The notes beneath the pieces are model-generated. The model had not been told where the DNA came from. It was given only the letters and a program-made list of their open reading frames with translations, and ran no database searches. A DNA stretch of 64,000 nt, from positions 372,001 to 436,000 of the forward strand of contig QJJF01000003.1 in NCBI GenBank assembly GCA_003202005.1, given 5' to 3'. Within the stretch, counting starts at the first letter, position 1. Each line of letters begins with the position of its first letter. Made by a program: the position numbers and the translations under genes. Positions 48,606 through 58,948 of this stretch are shown here, in pieces. This stretch comes from Williamsia faeni. GTDB taxonomy: Bacteria; Actinomycetota; Actinomycetes; Mycobacteriales; Mycobacteriaceae.

Positions 48606-48651
48606 GAATTTGCACCGCCCACCGGTAATTGCCGGTGGGCGGTGCAAATTC
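48606..48651. terminator. Bidirectional terminator between dapD and dapC
   Basis: Arms 48606-48625 and 48632-48651 form a perfect 20-bp stem with a 6-nt loop (TAATTG) between the convergent genes, with AATT at the outer end of both arms. Confidence 0.85.
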
Positions 48652-48670
48652 AGGTGGTGCTGAACAGAAT

Positions 48671-49789
48671 TCAGGCAGAAAGGCGCTGCGCTGCTGCGGC
48701 AATCCGTTCGTCGGTGGCGGTGAGCGCCAGCCGGACATGGCGGTTTCCGCGGGGACCGTAGAACTCACCCGGCGCCGCCAGGATGCCGCGATCGGCCAGC
48801 CAGTCGACGGTGGCGCGACTGTCTTCGTCGCGGGTGGCCCAGAGGTACAGGCCGGCCGCCGATTCGTCGATCCGCAGCCCGGCACCGAGTAGGCCCGCAC
48901 GGAGAACCTCGCGCCTCGCCCGGTAGCGCTCCCGCTGCTGTGCGGTGTGGGTGTCGTCGTCCAGGGCCGCTGCCATCGCACCCTGCACCGGGAACGGCAC
49001 GATCAGGCCCGCATGCTTGCGGACCGCGAGCAGTTCACCGATCAGAGCCGGATCGCCGGCGAGGAATCCCGCCCGGTAGCTCGCCAGGTTCGAGGTCTTC
49101 GACAGCGAGTGCACGGCCAGCAACCCGGTGAAGTCACCGTCCGTCACCCGTGGATCGAGGATCGACACCGGCTCGTCATCCCAGGCCAGACCCAGGTAGC
49201 ACTCGTCGGAAACGACGATCGAGCCGCGCTCGCGCGCCCACTGCACCACCTTGCGCAGATGCTCGACTGGCAGCACCTTGCCGGTGGGGTTGGACGGCGA
49301 GTTCAGGTAGATGAGCGCGGGTGAAGTCGGCCCGAGCTGGGTCAGTGAATCGGCCCGAACCGGCCGGGCTCCGGCCAGCAGCGCACCGACCTCGTAGGTC
49401 GGATAGGCGATCTCCGGGATGACAACGTCATCGCCGGCACCGATCCCGAGCGTGGCGGGCAGACCGGCGATGACCTCTTTGGTCCCGATCACCGGCAAGA
49501 TCATCGAGTTGTCGAGGCCGGTGATCCCATGTCGGCGTTCCAGCGACGCGCAGGCCGCGGTCCGGACCATGGTGGTGCCGATCGTGACCGGATATCCGGG
49601 GAAATCCGAGGCCGCGTAGAGAGCATCGCGAATCAGCGGGTCCACCGGATCGACCGGGGTACCCACCGAGAGATCGACGATGCCATCGGGATGTTTACCC
49701 GCACGCTCTTTGGCATCGGCGAGCGTGTCCCACGGAAATTCCGGCAACCGCGACGAGACAGGGGCCCGGCCACGACGCATCGAGGTCAT
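48671..49789 (-). CDS. dapC: N-succinyldiaminopimelate aminotransferase DapC
   Basis: A 372-residue class I/II PLP aminotransferase. ELPSIGTKEVIAGLPATLG-type region (IGTKEVIAGLPATL), NSPSNPTGKVLPVEHL, VVSDECYLGLAW and the Schiff-base lysine in SLSKTSNLASYRAGF. N-terminal RLPEFPWDTLADAKE is diagnostic of DapC in actinobacteria (Rv0858c-like). It produces the amino donor step between DapD and DapE. Linked to fdxC by 7 bp. Confidence 0.92.
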   Translation of the reverse strand: MTSMRRGRAPVSSRLPEFPWDTLADAKERAGKHPDGIVDLSVGTPVDPVDPLIRDALYAASDFPGYPVTIGTTMVRTAACASLERRHGITGLDNSMILPVIGTKEVIAGLPATLGIGAGDDVVIPEIAYPTYEVGALLAGARPVRADSLTQLGPTSPALIYLNSPSNPTGKVLPVEHLRKVVQWARERGSIVVSDECYLGLAWDDEPVSILDPRVTDGDFTGLLAVHSLSKTSNLASYRAGFLAGDPALIGELLAVRKHAGLIVPFPVQGAMAAALDDDTHTAQQRERYRARREVLRAGLLGAGLRIDESAAGLYLWATRDEDSRATVDWLADRGILAAPGEFYGPRGNRHVRLALTATDERIAAAAQRLSA

Positions 49790-49796
49790 CCGACCG

Positions 49797-50123
49797 TCAT
49801 TCCTCGGTGTTCATGGGAGGCAGAGCCTTCACAAACGGGGAGTCGTACGCGACCTTGCCCAGTTTGCTGGCACCACCCGGCGAACCCAGATCGTCGAAGA
49901 AGTCGACGTTGGCGTTCACGTACGGCTCCCACTCGTCGGGCACATCGTCTTCGTAGAAGATCGCCTCGACCGGGCACACCGGTTCACAGGCACCACAGTC
50001 GACGCACTCGTCGGGCTGGATGTAGAGCATCCGTTCACCCTCGTAGATGCAATCGACCGGGCATTCCTCCACGCAGGCCTTGTCCAAGAGGTCAACGCAA
50101 GGCTCAGCGATGATGTATGTCAC
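49797..50123 (-). CDS. fdxC: 7Fe ferredoxin FdxC
   Basis: A 108-residue ferredoxin with one [3Fe-4S] and one [4Fe-4S] cluster. Cysteines in CVDLLDKACVEECPVDCIYEG and CVDCGACEPVCPVEAI; the long C-terminal tail is the mycobacterial type. Start GTG at 50123 with GAGGAGG upstream; the in-frame TTG at 50129 lies inside that signal. It pairs with dapC, as Rv1177/Rv1178. Confidence 0.93.
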   Translation of the reverse strand: MTYIIAEPCVDLLDKACVEECPVDCIYEGERMLYIQPDECVDCGACEPVCPVEAIFYEDDVPDEWEPYVNANVDFFDDLGSPGGASKLGKVAYDSPFVKALPPMNTEE

Positions 50124-50481
50124 CGACAACCCTCCTCATCAATTCAGTTCCTAGCGCGTGGGCTGTACGCGCTCAAAAGCGGGCATGCCATCCGATCAGG
50201 TTGACGTCGGCTGCCCGCTTGTCGCCTTCCAGTATCCGGGTCACCGATGTCAAGTCAAAACCGACCCCACCCGTGGTCCGCGAGGCGGCGGGCCGCGCAT
50301 TGCGCACACTTCGCCGCCATACGCGGGTTTCAAATCAGTGAGCGCGTAAATCTTTACCGGAACCGGCCCGGAAGGCACTGTTGTCAACGTGACCTTGCGC
50401 CGAAATCTCCCGTGGAACCGAATGTGTTGTTGCTGATCGCAACCCTCAACTCATTCGAACCTTCCACAGGAGCCTCCCCGC
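50124..50481. other. 358-bp gap between fdxC and the cysteine dioxygenase gene
   Basis: No gene is supported here. A partial inverted repeat (AAGCGGGCA near 50175 with TGCCCGCTT near 50211) sits about 50 bp from the fdxC start and could belong to its leader. The rest should hold the two divergent promoters. The cysteine dioxygenase start is preceded by CAGGAGCC. Confidence 0.4.
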
Positions 50482-51024
50482 ATGACCTCTACCTTGTCCC
50501 GCCCGTCTGTGGCCGGATTGCCCAGTCACCACCTTCCCACCCGGCTGCGGCCCGCTGACCTGTTGCGGCTGACAGACCAGGGCGCCTCCGACGTGATCGA
50601 CGGCATCTACGACCACCTGCTGCCGAAGCGCTGGGACCGCGAGAACCGATGGGCCACCCGCCTGCACTACGACGACGATGTCGATGTCTGGCTGATCAGC
50701 TGGACCCCGGACGAGTCGACAGACCTGCACGACCATGCCGGATCCCTGGGCGCGCTGACCGTCCTCTCCGGCGCCCTGACCGAGTACCGCTGGACCGGGA
50801 GCCAACTGCGAGCCCGCACCCTCGACGAAGGCGACCAGGCCTCGTTCCCGCTCGGCTGGGTGCACGACGTGGTCCGCAACCCCGCCACCCCGGTCACCAG
50901 CGAACCCACATTGAGTGTCCACGCCTACTCCCCGCCGCTGAGCGCGATGTCGTACTACGAGGTGACCGACACACAGTCACTTCGCCGGACGAAGACCGTT
51001 CTCACCGACGGTGGCGCAGCATGA
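50482..51024 (+). CDS. cdo: Cysteine dioxygenase
   Basis: A 180-residue cupin oxidising cysteine to cysteine sulfinate using non-heme iron and oxygen. The first iron-binding motif is STDLHDHAGSLGALTVLSG (H.H with the conserved GSxG), the second in HDVVRNPATPV; then SVHAYSPPLSAMSYYEV carries the conserved tyrosine-containing end. It is translationally coupled (ATGA) to the rhodanese gene. Confidence 0.9.
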   Translation: MTSTLSRPSVAGLPSHHLPTRLRPADLLRLTDQGASDVIDGIYDHLLPKRWDRENRWATRLHYDDDVDVWLISWTPDESTDLHDHAGSLGALTVLSGALTEYRWTGSQLRARTLDEGDQASFPLGWVHDVVRNPATPVTSEPTLSVHAYSPPLSAMSYYEVTDTQSLRRTKTVLTDGGAA

Positions 51025-51410
51025 GTTCTGTGACCACCATCGACGACCTTCTCCTGCAGGCCCGGGCCGGACTCGATCGGATCAGCGCACCGGAACTCCC
51101 GACCGCACTCGCCGACGGCGCACTGGTCGTCGACATCCGCCCGGCGGCGCAGCGCGCACAGGAAGGCGAGTTCGACGGCGCACTTGTGATCGAACGCAAC
51201 GTCCTCGAATGGCGCCTCGACCCGGCTTCCGACGCACGGATCCCCGAGGCCGTCGACCACGACGTCCCGTGGGTGGTGATCTGCTCGCAGGGCTACACCT
51301 CGAGCCTGGCGGCGGCGTCGCTGCAACTACTCGGACTGCACCGCGCCACCGACGTGATCGGCGGCTACGAGGCACTCATCGCCGCCGGTATCAGCGGCAC
51401 CTCACGCTGA
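51021..51410 (+). CDS. Rhodanese-domain protein coupled to cysteine dioxygenase
   Basis: A 129-residue single rhodanese domain. GALVVDIRPAAQRAQEGEFDGA leads to the active-site loop VVICSQGYTSSLAAASL with the catalytic Cys in CSQGYTS. It overlaps cdo by 4 bp. Cysteine dioxygenase followed by rhodanese is a recurrent pair; a role in sulfane-sulfur handling during cysteine breakdown is probable. Confidence 0.88.
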   Translation: MSSVTTIDDLLLQARAGLDRISAPELPTALADGALVVDIRPAAQRAQEGEFDGALVIERNVLEWRLDPASDARIPEAVDHDVPWVVICSQGYTSSLAAASLQLLGLHRATDVIGGYEALIAAGISGTSR

Positions 51411-51431
51411 TCCGGCCGCTCGACTACGACG

Positions 51432-52202
51432 TCAAACAATTTCGCGGACAACAGCATTCGATGCCCGTCGCAGCGCGTCGCTCTCACCGATGTACCCGGC
51501 GAGCGCACCGACCAGCGGCAACCCGGTCAGCAGCCGCCACGGCTGCTTCGATGACGGCCGCCGCTCGAGCTCACCGAGAGCCGCCCGCGACTTCTCGATA
51601 CCGGACCACAGGTCCTTCACCCGGGCGTCGTTTTCCTTATCGCTGCGGTCGTCTGCCTCACCCGTCAGCAGCGCCCGCGAGTTCATCTTCCGGCGGCACA
51701 GGACCTCGGCGAGCAGGTCGGTCTGCCGGTACCGGTCGTCGATGCCGTAGGCGCGCGCGACCGCACACAGCAGAATCGCCTGGTTCCCGAATCCCAGCGC
51801 GGTCTGGACGGGCAGCCGCTTCACCAGCGGTCCGAAGACACCCGGGTACGCAACGCCGACGGTCGTGATGGCACCGACCCGATTGATCCACCAGTCACGA
51901 CGCTGTGCCGGCGTCCAGCCGGTCCACCGCGCGGTGCCGGGCAATCCGGCGGCGTCGGCGGCCCACACGAACGAGGCGCCGACGGTGCCGATGACCTTGG
52001 CGATGAGGGCCTCGTCAGCCCTGTCAGCATCATCAACACTGCCGGGCTGCTGATCCGCACCCCGAAATGTCCTGCTTTTTACACCGAACAGGTCACTGTC
52101 GGCCGCAGCGAGCAGCAGACCGATCACCCCGGTCGACCGATGGAGCAGACGCGCAACGTCGGTGTCCGAGAGCGGTTGTGCGGTCGGCAGAGGCAACTTC
52201 AT
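51432..52202 (-). CDS. Uncharacterised protein downstream of cofG
   Basis: A 256-residue protein I do not recognise with confidence. It begins [19 protein letters not shown] and has a hydrophobic patch [17 protein letters not shown] plus [20 protein letters not shown] at the end, a pattern reminiscent of membrane-associated EcsC-like proteins but too weak to name. The ATG at 52202 overlaps the stop of the upstream CofG gene by 4 bp (ATGA), so they are translated together. It occupies the place where the CofH half of FbiC would be expected. Confidence 0.6.
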   Translation of the reverse strand: MKLPLPTAQPLSDTDVARLLHRSTGVIGLLLAAADSDLFGVKSRTFRGADQQPGSVDDADRADEALIAKVIGTVGASFVWAADAAGLPGTARWTGWTPAQRRDWWINRVGAITTVGVAYPGVFGPLVKRLPVQTALGFGNQAILLCAVARAYGIDDRYRQTDLLAEVLCRRKMNSRALLTGEADDRSDKENDARVKDLWSGIEKSRAALGELERRPSSKQPWRLLTGLPLVGALAGYIGESDALRRASNAVVREIV

Positions 52203-53602
52203 GCAGTATGCAGACCTGCGTCGACGGGTTCCCACTCCTCGCCCGCTTCGCTCCAGGGACGCCCGATGGGGATGACGTCGGCGGCCAGCCCGGTCTCGGG
52301 ATCGGCCAGCGCCCACACGTGCTCGCTGATCCGCTCGTCGATCCACGGGGAGCCGGCCAAAACGTATCGGGGTTGTGCCGCAACACGTTCGGTCAGGATG
52401 TACCCGGTCTCGGCGGTGATGGCGGCCAGCGAATCCAGATGCGGCCAGGGCCGTTCGGGATTCACGTGGTCGGGCGTCAGCGGCGACACACCACCCCAGT
52501 CGTCCACACCGGCACCGACCAGTGCGGCACATTCGGCCGACGACACCAGGTTCGGAGGGGCCTGGATCCGCATCCGCGGGCCCAGGATGATCCTGGCCAC
52601 CGCCACGGCTGCCAGGAACTCGTCGAACTCGGCATCGGCGACACCGCGCATCGCGGTATCGGGCTTGGCCCGGAAGTTCTGCACGATCACTTCCTGGATG
52701 TTGCCGAACGCCTTCTGCACCTTGTGCAGCTCGATCAGCGAGTCGGCGCGTTCGGTGAGGTCCTCACCGATGCCCACCAGGATTCCGGTGGTGAACGGCA
52801 CAGAGAGCCGGCCCGCGTCGATGAGGACCTGCATGCGGACCTCGGGGTCCTTGTCGGGGCTGCCGTAGTGGGCGTTGCCCTTGTCGGTGAAGAGCCGTCG
52901 CGCGGTGGTCTCGAGCATCATGCCCATCGACGGCGCAACCGGCTTGAGCCGGGCCATCTCGTCGGCACTCATCACCCCGGGATTGAGGTGAGGCAGCAAC
53001 CCCGTCTCCTCGAGAACCCGGATCGAGGCTGCCCGGACATAGTCCAGCGTCGAGGAATAGCCCCGCTCGGTCAGCCATTGCCGCGCCTCGGGCCACCGCT
53101 CCTCCGGACGGTCACCGAGCGTGAACAAGGCCTCCTTGCATCCCATCTCGGCGCCGCTGCGAGCGATGTCGAGGACTTCCTCGATCTCCAGGTACATTCC
53201 GTGGCCGTCGCGGGCCAGCTTGCCCGGAACGGTCACGAACGTGCAGTAATGGCACCGATCGCGGCACAGCCGGGTCAGGGGGATGAACACCTTGCGCGAG
53301 TAGCTGATCTGCCGCTCGCGACCTTCGGCGATCAAACCGGCATCACGGATCCCCGCCGCGATCGCGCAGAGTTCGGTGAGTTCGTCCCCGCGCGCGGCGA
53401 GCAGCGTCGCGGCCCGGGCGACATCGAGCTCGGCGCCCTCGTCCACCTGGGCCAGTACCTGCCTGATCGCATCGCTGGTGGGGCGCACCTGCGCCATGCC
53501 ACCGGAACGCGGCGGCATCGCCGGATCAGGGAGCAGCGTCGGATCCGATGACGTACCGAGGGCTTCGGGGATCTGCGAGGTCACTCCCTGATAATGCTGC
53601 AT
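52199..53602 (-). CDS. cofG: CofG-like radical SAM enzyme (FbiC N-terminal half only)
   Basis: A 467-residue radical SAM protein matching the N-terminal part of FbiC, which couples tyrosine and a ribityl-diaminouracil to give FO for F420. The cluster motif [10 protein letters not shown] is present, then [27 protein letters not shown] before it, and [21 protein letters not shown]. Mycobacterial FbiC has ~860 residues with a CofH half; this ends at [11 protein letters not shown]. No CofH motif exists elsewhere in the window. Start ATG at 53602 is a choice; GTG at 53584 is possible. Confidence 0.85.
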   Translation of the reverse strand: MQHYQGVTSQIPEALGTSSDPTLLPDPAMPPRSGGMAQVRPTSDAIRQVLAQVDEGAELDVARAATLLAARGDELTELCAIAAGIRDAGLIAEGRERQISYSRKVFIPLTRLCRDRCHYCTFVTVPGKLARDGHGMYLEIEEVLDIARSGAEMGCKEALFTLGDRPEERWPEARQWLTERGYSSTLDYVRAASIRVLEETGLLPHLNPGVMSADEMARLKPVAPSMGMMLETTARRLFTDKGNAHYGSPDKDPEVRMQVLIDAGRLSVPFTTGILVGIGEDLTERADSLIELHKVQKAFGNIQEVIVQNFRAKPDTAMRGVADAEFDEFLAAVAVARIILGPRMRIQAPPNLVSSAECAALVGAGVDDWGGVSPLTPDHVNPERPWPHLDSLAAITAETGYILTERVAAQPRYVLAGSPWIDERISEHVWALADPETGLAADVIPIGRPWSEAGEEWEPVDAGLHTA

Positions 53603-53612
53603 GGGTGGCAGA

Positions 53613-54014
53613 TCATTCCCCCGACCCCGCCACCACCGGTTTCGCGTCACCCTTCGTATCGGGCAGCCAGCCCGCAAAAGCCGCGAACACCGGCAATATG
53701 AGTCCCAGGCCGAGGAGCAGGAACACGGTCAGATCCTGCGGCACCACCACGTCGCCGCCGGGCCCACCCACGGCCAGAACGAAGAACGCGATCATGAACG
53801 CGATCAGCGAACCGAAGCGGGCGAACCCTTCGGTGAGGGTGGCGCTGCACCACAGCAGGATGTAGTTGGCGATCGCCGCGAACACCGCGCTGATCGGGAA
53901 CGGCACCGACCCGATGTGCAACGGCAGAAATGCCAAGGCCATGACGCCGACCAGGAAGCCGTCGAGCCACAGCAGGCCCAGCAGCGCCCAGCGCATCAAA
54001 GATCCTGTCATCAC
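53613..54014 (-). CDS. Small membrane protein between mshB and cofG (Rv1171-like)
   Basis: A 133-residue protein with about four transmembrane helices ([69 protein letters not shown]). Function unknown. It overlaps mshB by 4 bp at its start and is 10 bp from cofG's start. Conserved next to mshB in mycobacteria (Rv1171). Confidence 0.8.
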   Translation of the reverse strand: MMTGSLMRWALLGLLWLDGFLVGVMALAFLPLHIGSVPFPISAVFAAIANYILLWCSATLTEGFARFGSLIAFMIAFFVLAVGGPGGDVVVPQDLTVFLLLGLGLILPVFAAFAGWLPDTKGDAKPVVAGSGE

Positions 54015-54883
54015 AGGCCACCGAAGAGGTCGGTTTCACGTCCGGACCCGTCTGTCGGTCCCTGCTCACCGGCGACCAGCATGAAGTGTTCCTCGGCAAA
54101 AATCGGCTGGATGATGTTGTTGGACAGCGCATATTCGGTGCCCGACGCGGACACGGTCACCTGCGTTGCGTGTGCGCTCAGCGCCCGCACCTTGCGATCG
54201 TAGACCTCACGCACGTCGATCGCCGTGGTGATCTCGGCATCGGGATGGCTGGGCAGCTCGCCCGGCGTCGGCAACCGCCATCCCTTCGGGATCCGGCCGC
54301 TCGCCTCGGCGAGACCGGCCTCCAGTGCAGATTCTTCGGTGACGGTCCAGTAGAGCTTGGACACCGACCATCCGTCGTCCCCGGTGGCCGCGAGTTCGAT
54401 GGCCGCGTGAGCGATGGCATGGACCTGGATGTGGTCCGGATGTCCATAGCTGCCCACGGGGTCGTATCCGACCACGACCTGCGGTCGCAGTTCGCGGATC
54501 AGATCCGCGAGGACTGCGGCGGGGGTCTCTGATCCGGCGGCGATGAATGCGCGTTCGTGATGGTTCGAGGGCGCACCCTGCATCCCCGAATCCCGCCAGC
54601 GTCCGGCACCACCGAGGAACCTTGGTTCCACGGGGGCAAATGGATCGGGACTCAGCTCGGCCAGCGCATCGGTCAATTCCATGATCCGGTAGCCACCCAA
54701 TTGGTCGCCGCCGCCGGCGGCGACCAGGCCACTCCACCGGTCCCCGATCACCTCACCCTCCTCACCCAGCGTGCAGGTGACAACGGTGACCTCGGCGCCG
54801 GCATCGAGGTACTTGGCGATGGTGCCGCCGGTGGTGATGGTCTCGTCATCCGGATGGGCATGAACGAGCAACAGACGATTCAT
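54011..54883 (-). CDS. mshB: Mycothiol biosynthesis deacetylase MshB
   Basis: A 290-residue zinc deacetylase that removes acetyl from GlcNAc-inositol in mycothiol synthesis. Zinc motif LLVHAHPDDETITTGG and the later HPDHIQVHA histidine are in place, with TCTLGEEGEVIGDRW. The start is ATG at 54883. It is operon-linked to lpqW 18 bp upstream, as Rv1170-Rv1166 but closer. Confidence 0.94.
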   Translation of the reverse strand: MNRLLLVHAHPDDETITTGGTIAKYLDAGAEVTVVTCTLGEEGEVIGDRWSGLVAAGGGDQLGGYRIMELTDALAELSPDPFAPVEPRFLGGAGRWRDSGMQGAPSNHHERAFIAAGSETPAAVLADLIRELRPQVVVGYDPVGSYGHPDHIQVHAIAHAAIELAATGDDGWSVSKLYWTVTEESALEAGLAEASGRIPKGWRLPTPGELPSHPDAEITTAIDVREVYDRKVRALSAHATQVTVSASGTEYALSNNIIQPIFAEEHFMLVAGEQGPTDGSGRETDLFGGL

Positions 54884-54901
54884 GGGATTGCGGGTTCGCT
54901 T

Positions 54902-56869
54902 TCAGTTACCGGTCTGCTGGCGCCAGACCGCGGAGTCACCGTAGATGCCGGTCTGCACCGGCCCGGTGACCGGGACGCCGGTGACCAAGGGAGAGACGGC
55001 GGTGGTCAGGACATCCTGATACACCGGCAGATACACCGAACGATCATCGAGCAGGCGCTGCGCGGTGCGCAGATCCTCGGTCGGATCCTCCGCGGAGATG
55101 GCCCGGGTCGCGATCTGCTGTAGTTCCGGGTCGCACAGGCCGGAGACATTGCTGGTGTACCGCGGTTCGCTGCGCTCCGCCGAATCGGCCTCCGACGACG
55201 GAACCTCCGATGAGGTGACCGACGGTTCCGGTGCTGCGCTGGTCGCCGTGGCTGCAGCGGACGGGTCCGGGACAGAGCTCGACGCGGCGGTCTCTTCTTC
55301 GGTGCGCAGACATTCGGTGTTCGACGCGAGCACTGTGGCAGGTGATTCCCCGGCCCGGCTCCAGCCGACCACCAGATCGACCTGTCGTCCGGTCAGTGCC
55401 GAGCTGTACAACTCGGCAGTCGACATGGCCACATTCGTGGCGCGGATCCCGGCACGATTCAACTGGTCGACGATGTTGGCCGCCGCCGGACCCGTCCGAA
55501 GATCGCCCTTGACCGACCCGACCCGGACCACCAAGGCGTCACCGTCCGTTTTTTCGACGGGCGCTGTGCCGGCGGGAAGCGGCGGAAGGTCGCTCGGCGG
55601 GGTCGTTGACGTCTCATTGGTGGTGCTCGTCGGGGTCGACGGCGCGGCGCTGGTGCTCGGTTCCCCGGACGCGGTCGGCGGTTCGAGTGCCGGAGTCACC
55701 GGGCCACGCTGATATCCCGCTGCCGTCAGCCAGCCTTCGACCTGCTCGGGGGTGACGACGGGCCGCAGCACCGGGTAATAGCCGGGATCGGACGGTGCGT
55801 AGACGGAGTTGCTGTCCGGGAGGACCTCGGTGTCGTCGGCACCGGCGAACGTCACGAGGTTGGTGTCGAGGGTTGCCAGCACCGCACGCCGCAGATCGAT
55901 GTTCGACATCGACTCCGTACGGGTGTTGACCGTGATGCCCAAGGTCCGCGACTGCGCGACCTTGCCGGTCAGGACTCCACCGATGCTGCCCAGTGTCGCG
56001 CCGAGTGCATCACCGCCACTGACCGATACGACCCGGGTGTCGCCGGAGCGCATCGAATCCGCGAGTTGGCTGGTGGTGCCTGCGCGTCGCAGGGTCATCC
56101 GGTCGACACCGGCCGGCGTGAGCCAGAACCGGTCATTGCGGATCAGCCGGACCTCGTCGCGGCTGTGATCGATACCGCTGATGGTGTAGGGGCCACCGGA
56201 GGCCGGGTAGCCGCTGTCCATACCGGACTGGAAACCGCCGGGGGCGCCTTTGAGGACGTGGGAGGGCAGCAGGTCGTCGAACAGTTCCCGCCACGCCGGG
56301 TAGGGCGCCGCGAAGGTCGCCGTCACTTCCTTGCCGCCGGCGGAACTGCGTACGTCGGTGATCATGCGATAGCCCGCGGGCGCGGTCACGTTGGGTTGCC
56401 GCGACATCTGCTGCCATAGGTAGATGAAATCCTCGGCGGTGATCGGCAATCCGTCCGACCACTGCGCATCGTCATCGATCTTGTAGGTGACCGCGAACGG
56501 TTCGGTGCCGGTGACCTCGGCGCTGGTCAGCAGCGCCTGGTCCATCAGCCACACGACCCGGCCGTCGACGTTCACCGGGCGAAACGAACTCGGCAACGTC
56601 ATCGCCGCCACCGCGGTGGTGACGGCCGACTGATCAGCGGCCAGGTGCGGATTGAACCCGTTGCCGATCGAATCGGTGGCGACGTACAGCACGCGGCCCG
56701 ACGGTTCTGTCGGCTCCGGCGGGACCGAGTTCGTCTGCTGCACCGGCGGCGGAGGATCGGCGACGCATGCGCTCGAGAGCAGCAGGCAGGACAGCGCGAT
56801 CGCGGCCATCGCAGTCGCGGTCGTCCGTCGTCTACCCAAAACCCGATTCCCCTGTCCGCCGGTCGACAT
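54902..56869 (-). CDS. lpqW: LpqW-like lipoprotein (peptide-binding fold)
   Basis: A 655-residue extracytoplasmic protein of the family 5 (oligopeptide-binding) type. Signal peptide and lipobox LLSSAC near residue 33. LpqW controls the split between PIM and lipoarabinomannan synthesis in mycobacteria rather than import. Two Ser/Thr/Pro-rich inserts (around residues 385-430 and 535-575) look like extended linkers. Start ATG at 56869; the in-frame TTG at 56875 falls in a hairpin. Confidence 0.85.
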   Translation of the reverse strand: MSTGGQGNRVLGRRRTTATAMAAIALSCLLLSSACVADPPPPVQQTNSVPPEPTEPSGRVLYVATDSIGNGFNPHLAADQSAVTTAVAAMTLPSSFRPVNVDGRVVWLMDQALLTSAEVTGTEPFAVTYKIDDDAQWSDGLPITAEDFIYLWQQMSRQPNVTAPAGYRMITDVRSSAGGKEVTATFAAPYPAWRELFDDLLPSHVLKGAPGGFQSGMDSGYPASGGPYTISGIDHSRDEVRLIRNDRFWLTPAGVDRMTLRRAGTTSQLADSMRSGDTRVVSVSGGDALGATLGSIGGVLTGKVAQSRTLGITVNTRTESMSNIDLRRAVLATLDTNLVTFAGADDTEVLPDSNSVYAPSDPGYYPVLRPVVTPEQVEGWLTAAGYQRGPVTPALEPPTASGEPSTSAAPSTPTSTTNETSTTPPSDLPPLPAGTAPVEKTDGDALVVRVGSVKGDLRTGPAAANIVDQLNRAGIRATNVAMSTAELYSSALTGRQVDLVVGWSRAGESPATVLASNTECLRTEEETAASSSVPDPSAAATATSAAPEPSVTSSEVPSSEADSAERSEPRYTSNVSGLCDPELQQIATRAISAEDPTEDLRTAQRLLDDRSVYLPVYQDVLTTAVSPLVTGVPVTGPVQTGIYGDSAVWRQQTGN

Positions 56870-56872
56870 CAG

Positions 56873-56903
56873 CAATCGGCGGTCGGTACTCGACCGCCGA
56901 TTG
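56873..56903 (-). terminator. Hairpin between typA and lpqW
   Basis: CAATCGGCGGTC (56873-56884) pairs with GACCGCCGATTG (56892-56903), a perfect 12-bp stem and 7-nt loop in the short gap. It lies 16 bp after typA's stop and 4 bp before the lpqW start, so it may attenuate read-through or affect lpqW translation. There is no T run. Confidence 0.55.
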
Positions 56904-56919
56904 CGTCCTTTCTACCCAA

Positions 56920-58830
56920 TCAGCTCACGCTCTGGTTACGAGCCTTCGTGCGAGACCGCTCACGTGCACGGGTGTTGGAGTCGAGGTTGACCTTGCGCAC
57001 CCGGACCACCTGGGGGGTGACCTCGACGCACTCGTCGTCGGTACAGAACTCCATCGCGGCTTCGAGTTCGAGCTTGATGGGCTTGGCCAGGGTCTCCATC
57101 ACGTCGGCGGAGGACTGACGCATGTTGGTCAGCTTCTTCTCCTTGGTGACGTTGATGTCGAGGTCTTCCATCCGCGGGTTGATACCCACGACCATGCCCT
57201 CGTAGGTGTCGGCGCCCGGCTCGACGAAGAACGTTCCGCGGTCGGCGAGCTGGATCATCGCGAACGGGGTGACCGATCCGGCGCGGTCGGAGACCAGCGA
57301 ACCGGTGTGGCGGGCACGGATCTCGCCGGCCCACGGGCCGTAGCCGTCGAACACGGCGTTGGCGATACCGGTACCGCGGGTCTCGGTGAGGAAGTCGGTG
57401 CGGAAACCGATCAGGCCACGCGAGGGAACGATGAACTCCATCCGAACCCAGCCACTGCCATGGTTGGCCATGTCGCCCATGCGGCCCTTGCGGGCAGCGA
57501 GCAGCTGCGTGACGGCACCGAGGTACTCCTCGGGGACGTCGATGGTGAGGTGCTCGAACGGCTCGTGCAGCTTGCCGTCGACCTGCTTGGTGACAACCTG
57601 CGGCTTGCCGACGGTCAGCTCGAAGCCTTCGCGACGCATCTGCTCGACGAGGATGGCCAGGGCCAGCTCGCCACGTCCCTGGACCTCCCAGGCGTCCGGA
57701 CGACCGATGTCGAGGACGCGCAGGGAGACGTTGCCGATCAGTTCGCTGTCGAGGCGGTCCTTGACCATGCGCGAGGTGAGCTTGTGGCCCTTCACGCGAC
57801 CGACCAGCGGCGAGGTGTTGGTGCCGATCGTCACCGAGATGGCGGGCTCGTCGACGGTGATCCGCGGCAGTGCGACAGGGTGGTCGACGTCGGTGAGGGT
57901 GTCACCGATCATGATGTCCGGCATACCGGCCACGGCGACGATGTCGCCGGCGACGGCGACCTCGGCGGGGGTCCGGGCAACGCCGACGGTGACCAGAAGT
58001 TCGGTGATCTTGGCGCGCTCGGTGACGGGCTCGCCGTTGACCTCCCGCAACCAGGCCACGGTCTGACCCTTCTTCAGGGTGCCGGCGTACAGGCGGACCA
58101 GCGCGAGGCGGCCGAGGAATGCCGAGGCGTCGAGGTTGGTGACGTGCGCCTGCAGGGGCGCGTCGAGATCACCCTTGGGAGCGGGCACGTACGACAGCAG
58201 CACGTCGAACAGGGCGTCGAGGTTCTCGGCATCGGGAACCTGACCGTTTTCGGGTGCGACGGTGCTGGCGACACCCGCGCGACCCGAGGCGTAGAGGACC
58301 GGCAGATCGAGCGCGAGCTCGGCAGCGGCGGCGGCCTCGTCGTCGACATCAGAGGCGAGATCGAGGAGCAGGTCGTGGCTCTCTTCGACGACCTCGGCGA
58401 TGCGGGCGTCGGGACGGTCGGTCTTGTTGACCACGAGGATCACGGGCAGCGAGGCGGCCAGGGCCTTGCGCAGCACGAAGCGCGTCTGCGGCAGCGGACC
58501 TTCCGAGGCGTCGACCAGCAGCACAACGCCATCGACCATCGACAGGCCGCGCTCGACCTCACCACCGAAGTCGGCGTGGCCGGGGGTGTCGATCACGTTG
58601 ATGACGACCTCGGTGCCGTCGGGCTGACGACGGTGCACCGCGGTGTTCTTCGCGAGAATGGTGATGCCCTTCTCGCGCTCGAGGTCGCCGGAGTCCATGA
58701 CGCGGTCGACCAGTTCGGCGCGTTCCTCGAAGACGCCCGATTGCCGCAGCATCGCATCAACCAGGGTTGTTTTCCCGTGGTCGACGTGCGCAACGATCGC
58801 AACGTTGCGGAAATTGGGGGCAGCAGTCAC
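56920..58830 (-). CDS. typA: Translational GTPase TypA/BipA
   Basis: A 636-residue ribosome-binding GTPase. G1 [16 protein letters not shown]3 [12 protein letters not shown] and G4 [10 protein letters not shown] at the N-terminus; domain III/V regions [19 protein letters not shown] and the C-terminal basic tail. The start GTG at 58830 follows GGAGAAC; the in-frame 33 bases before it have no family match. Matches Rv1165. Confidence 0.95.
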   Translation of the reverse strand: MTAAPNFRNVAIVAHVDHGKTTLVDAMLRQSGVFEERAELVDRVMDSGDLEREKGITILAKNTAVHRRQPDGTEVVINVIDTPGHADFGGEVERGLSMVDGVVLLVDASEGPLPQTRFVLRKALAASLPVILVVNKTDRPDARIAEVVEESHDLLLDLASDVDDEAAAAAELALDLPVLYASGRAGVASTVAPENGQVPDAENLDALFDVLLSYVPAPKGDLDAPLQAHVTNLDASAFLGRLALVRLYAGTLKKGQTVAWLREVNGEPVTERAKITELLVTVGVARTPAEVAVAGDIVAVAGMPDIMIGDTLTDVDHPVALPRITVDEPAISVTIGTNTSPLVGRVKGHKLTSRMVKDRLDSELIGNVSLRVLDIGRPDAWEVQGRGELALAILVEQMRREGFELTVGKPQVVTKQVDGKLHEPFEHLTIDVPEEYLGAVTQLLAARKGRMGDMANHGSGWVRMEFIVPSRGLIGFRTDFLTETRGTGIANAVFDGYGPWAGEIRARHTGSLVSDRAGSVTPFAMIQLADRGTFFVEPGADTYEGMVVGINPRMEDLDINVTKEKKLTNMRQSSADVMETLAKPIKLELEAAMEFCTDDECVEVTPQVVRVRKVNLDSNTRARERSRTKARNQSVS

Positions 58831-58948
58831 TGAAGTTCTCCGGACGTGAAGTGGGCATGTCAATACCGTCGAGCTAGTTGCTCAAACCAGTCAAGGGTAC
58901 TCTCTTGCGCAATGAGAGCGGCATCACAATGCCCCGCGAGCCCACAAT

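Noticed and set aside
51432-52202. CofH encoded in the gene after CofG
   Set aside because: No CxxxCxxC radical SAM motif and no FO synthase segment is present in the translated protein.
56767-58833. Very long open frame on the plus strand opposite typA
   Set aside because: It is the complement of the typA gene in a high-GC genome; composition (Asp/Arg/Gly/Val-rich, no domain) is typical of an antisense shadow.
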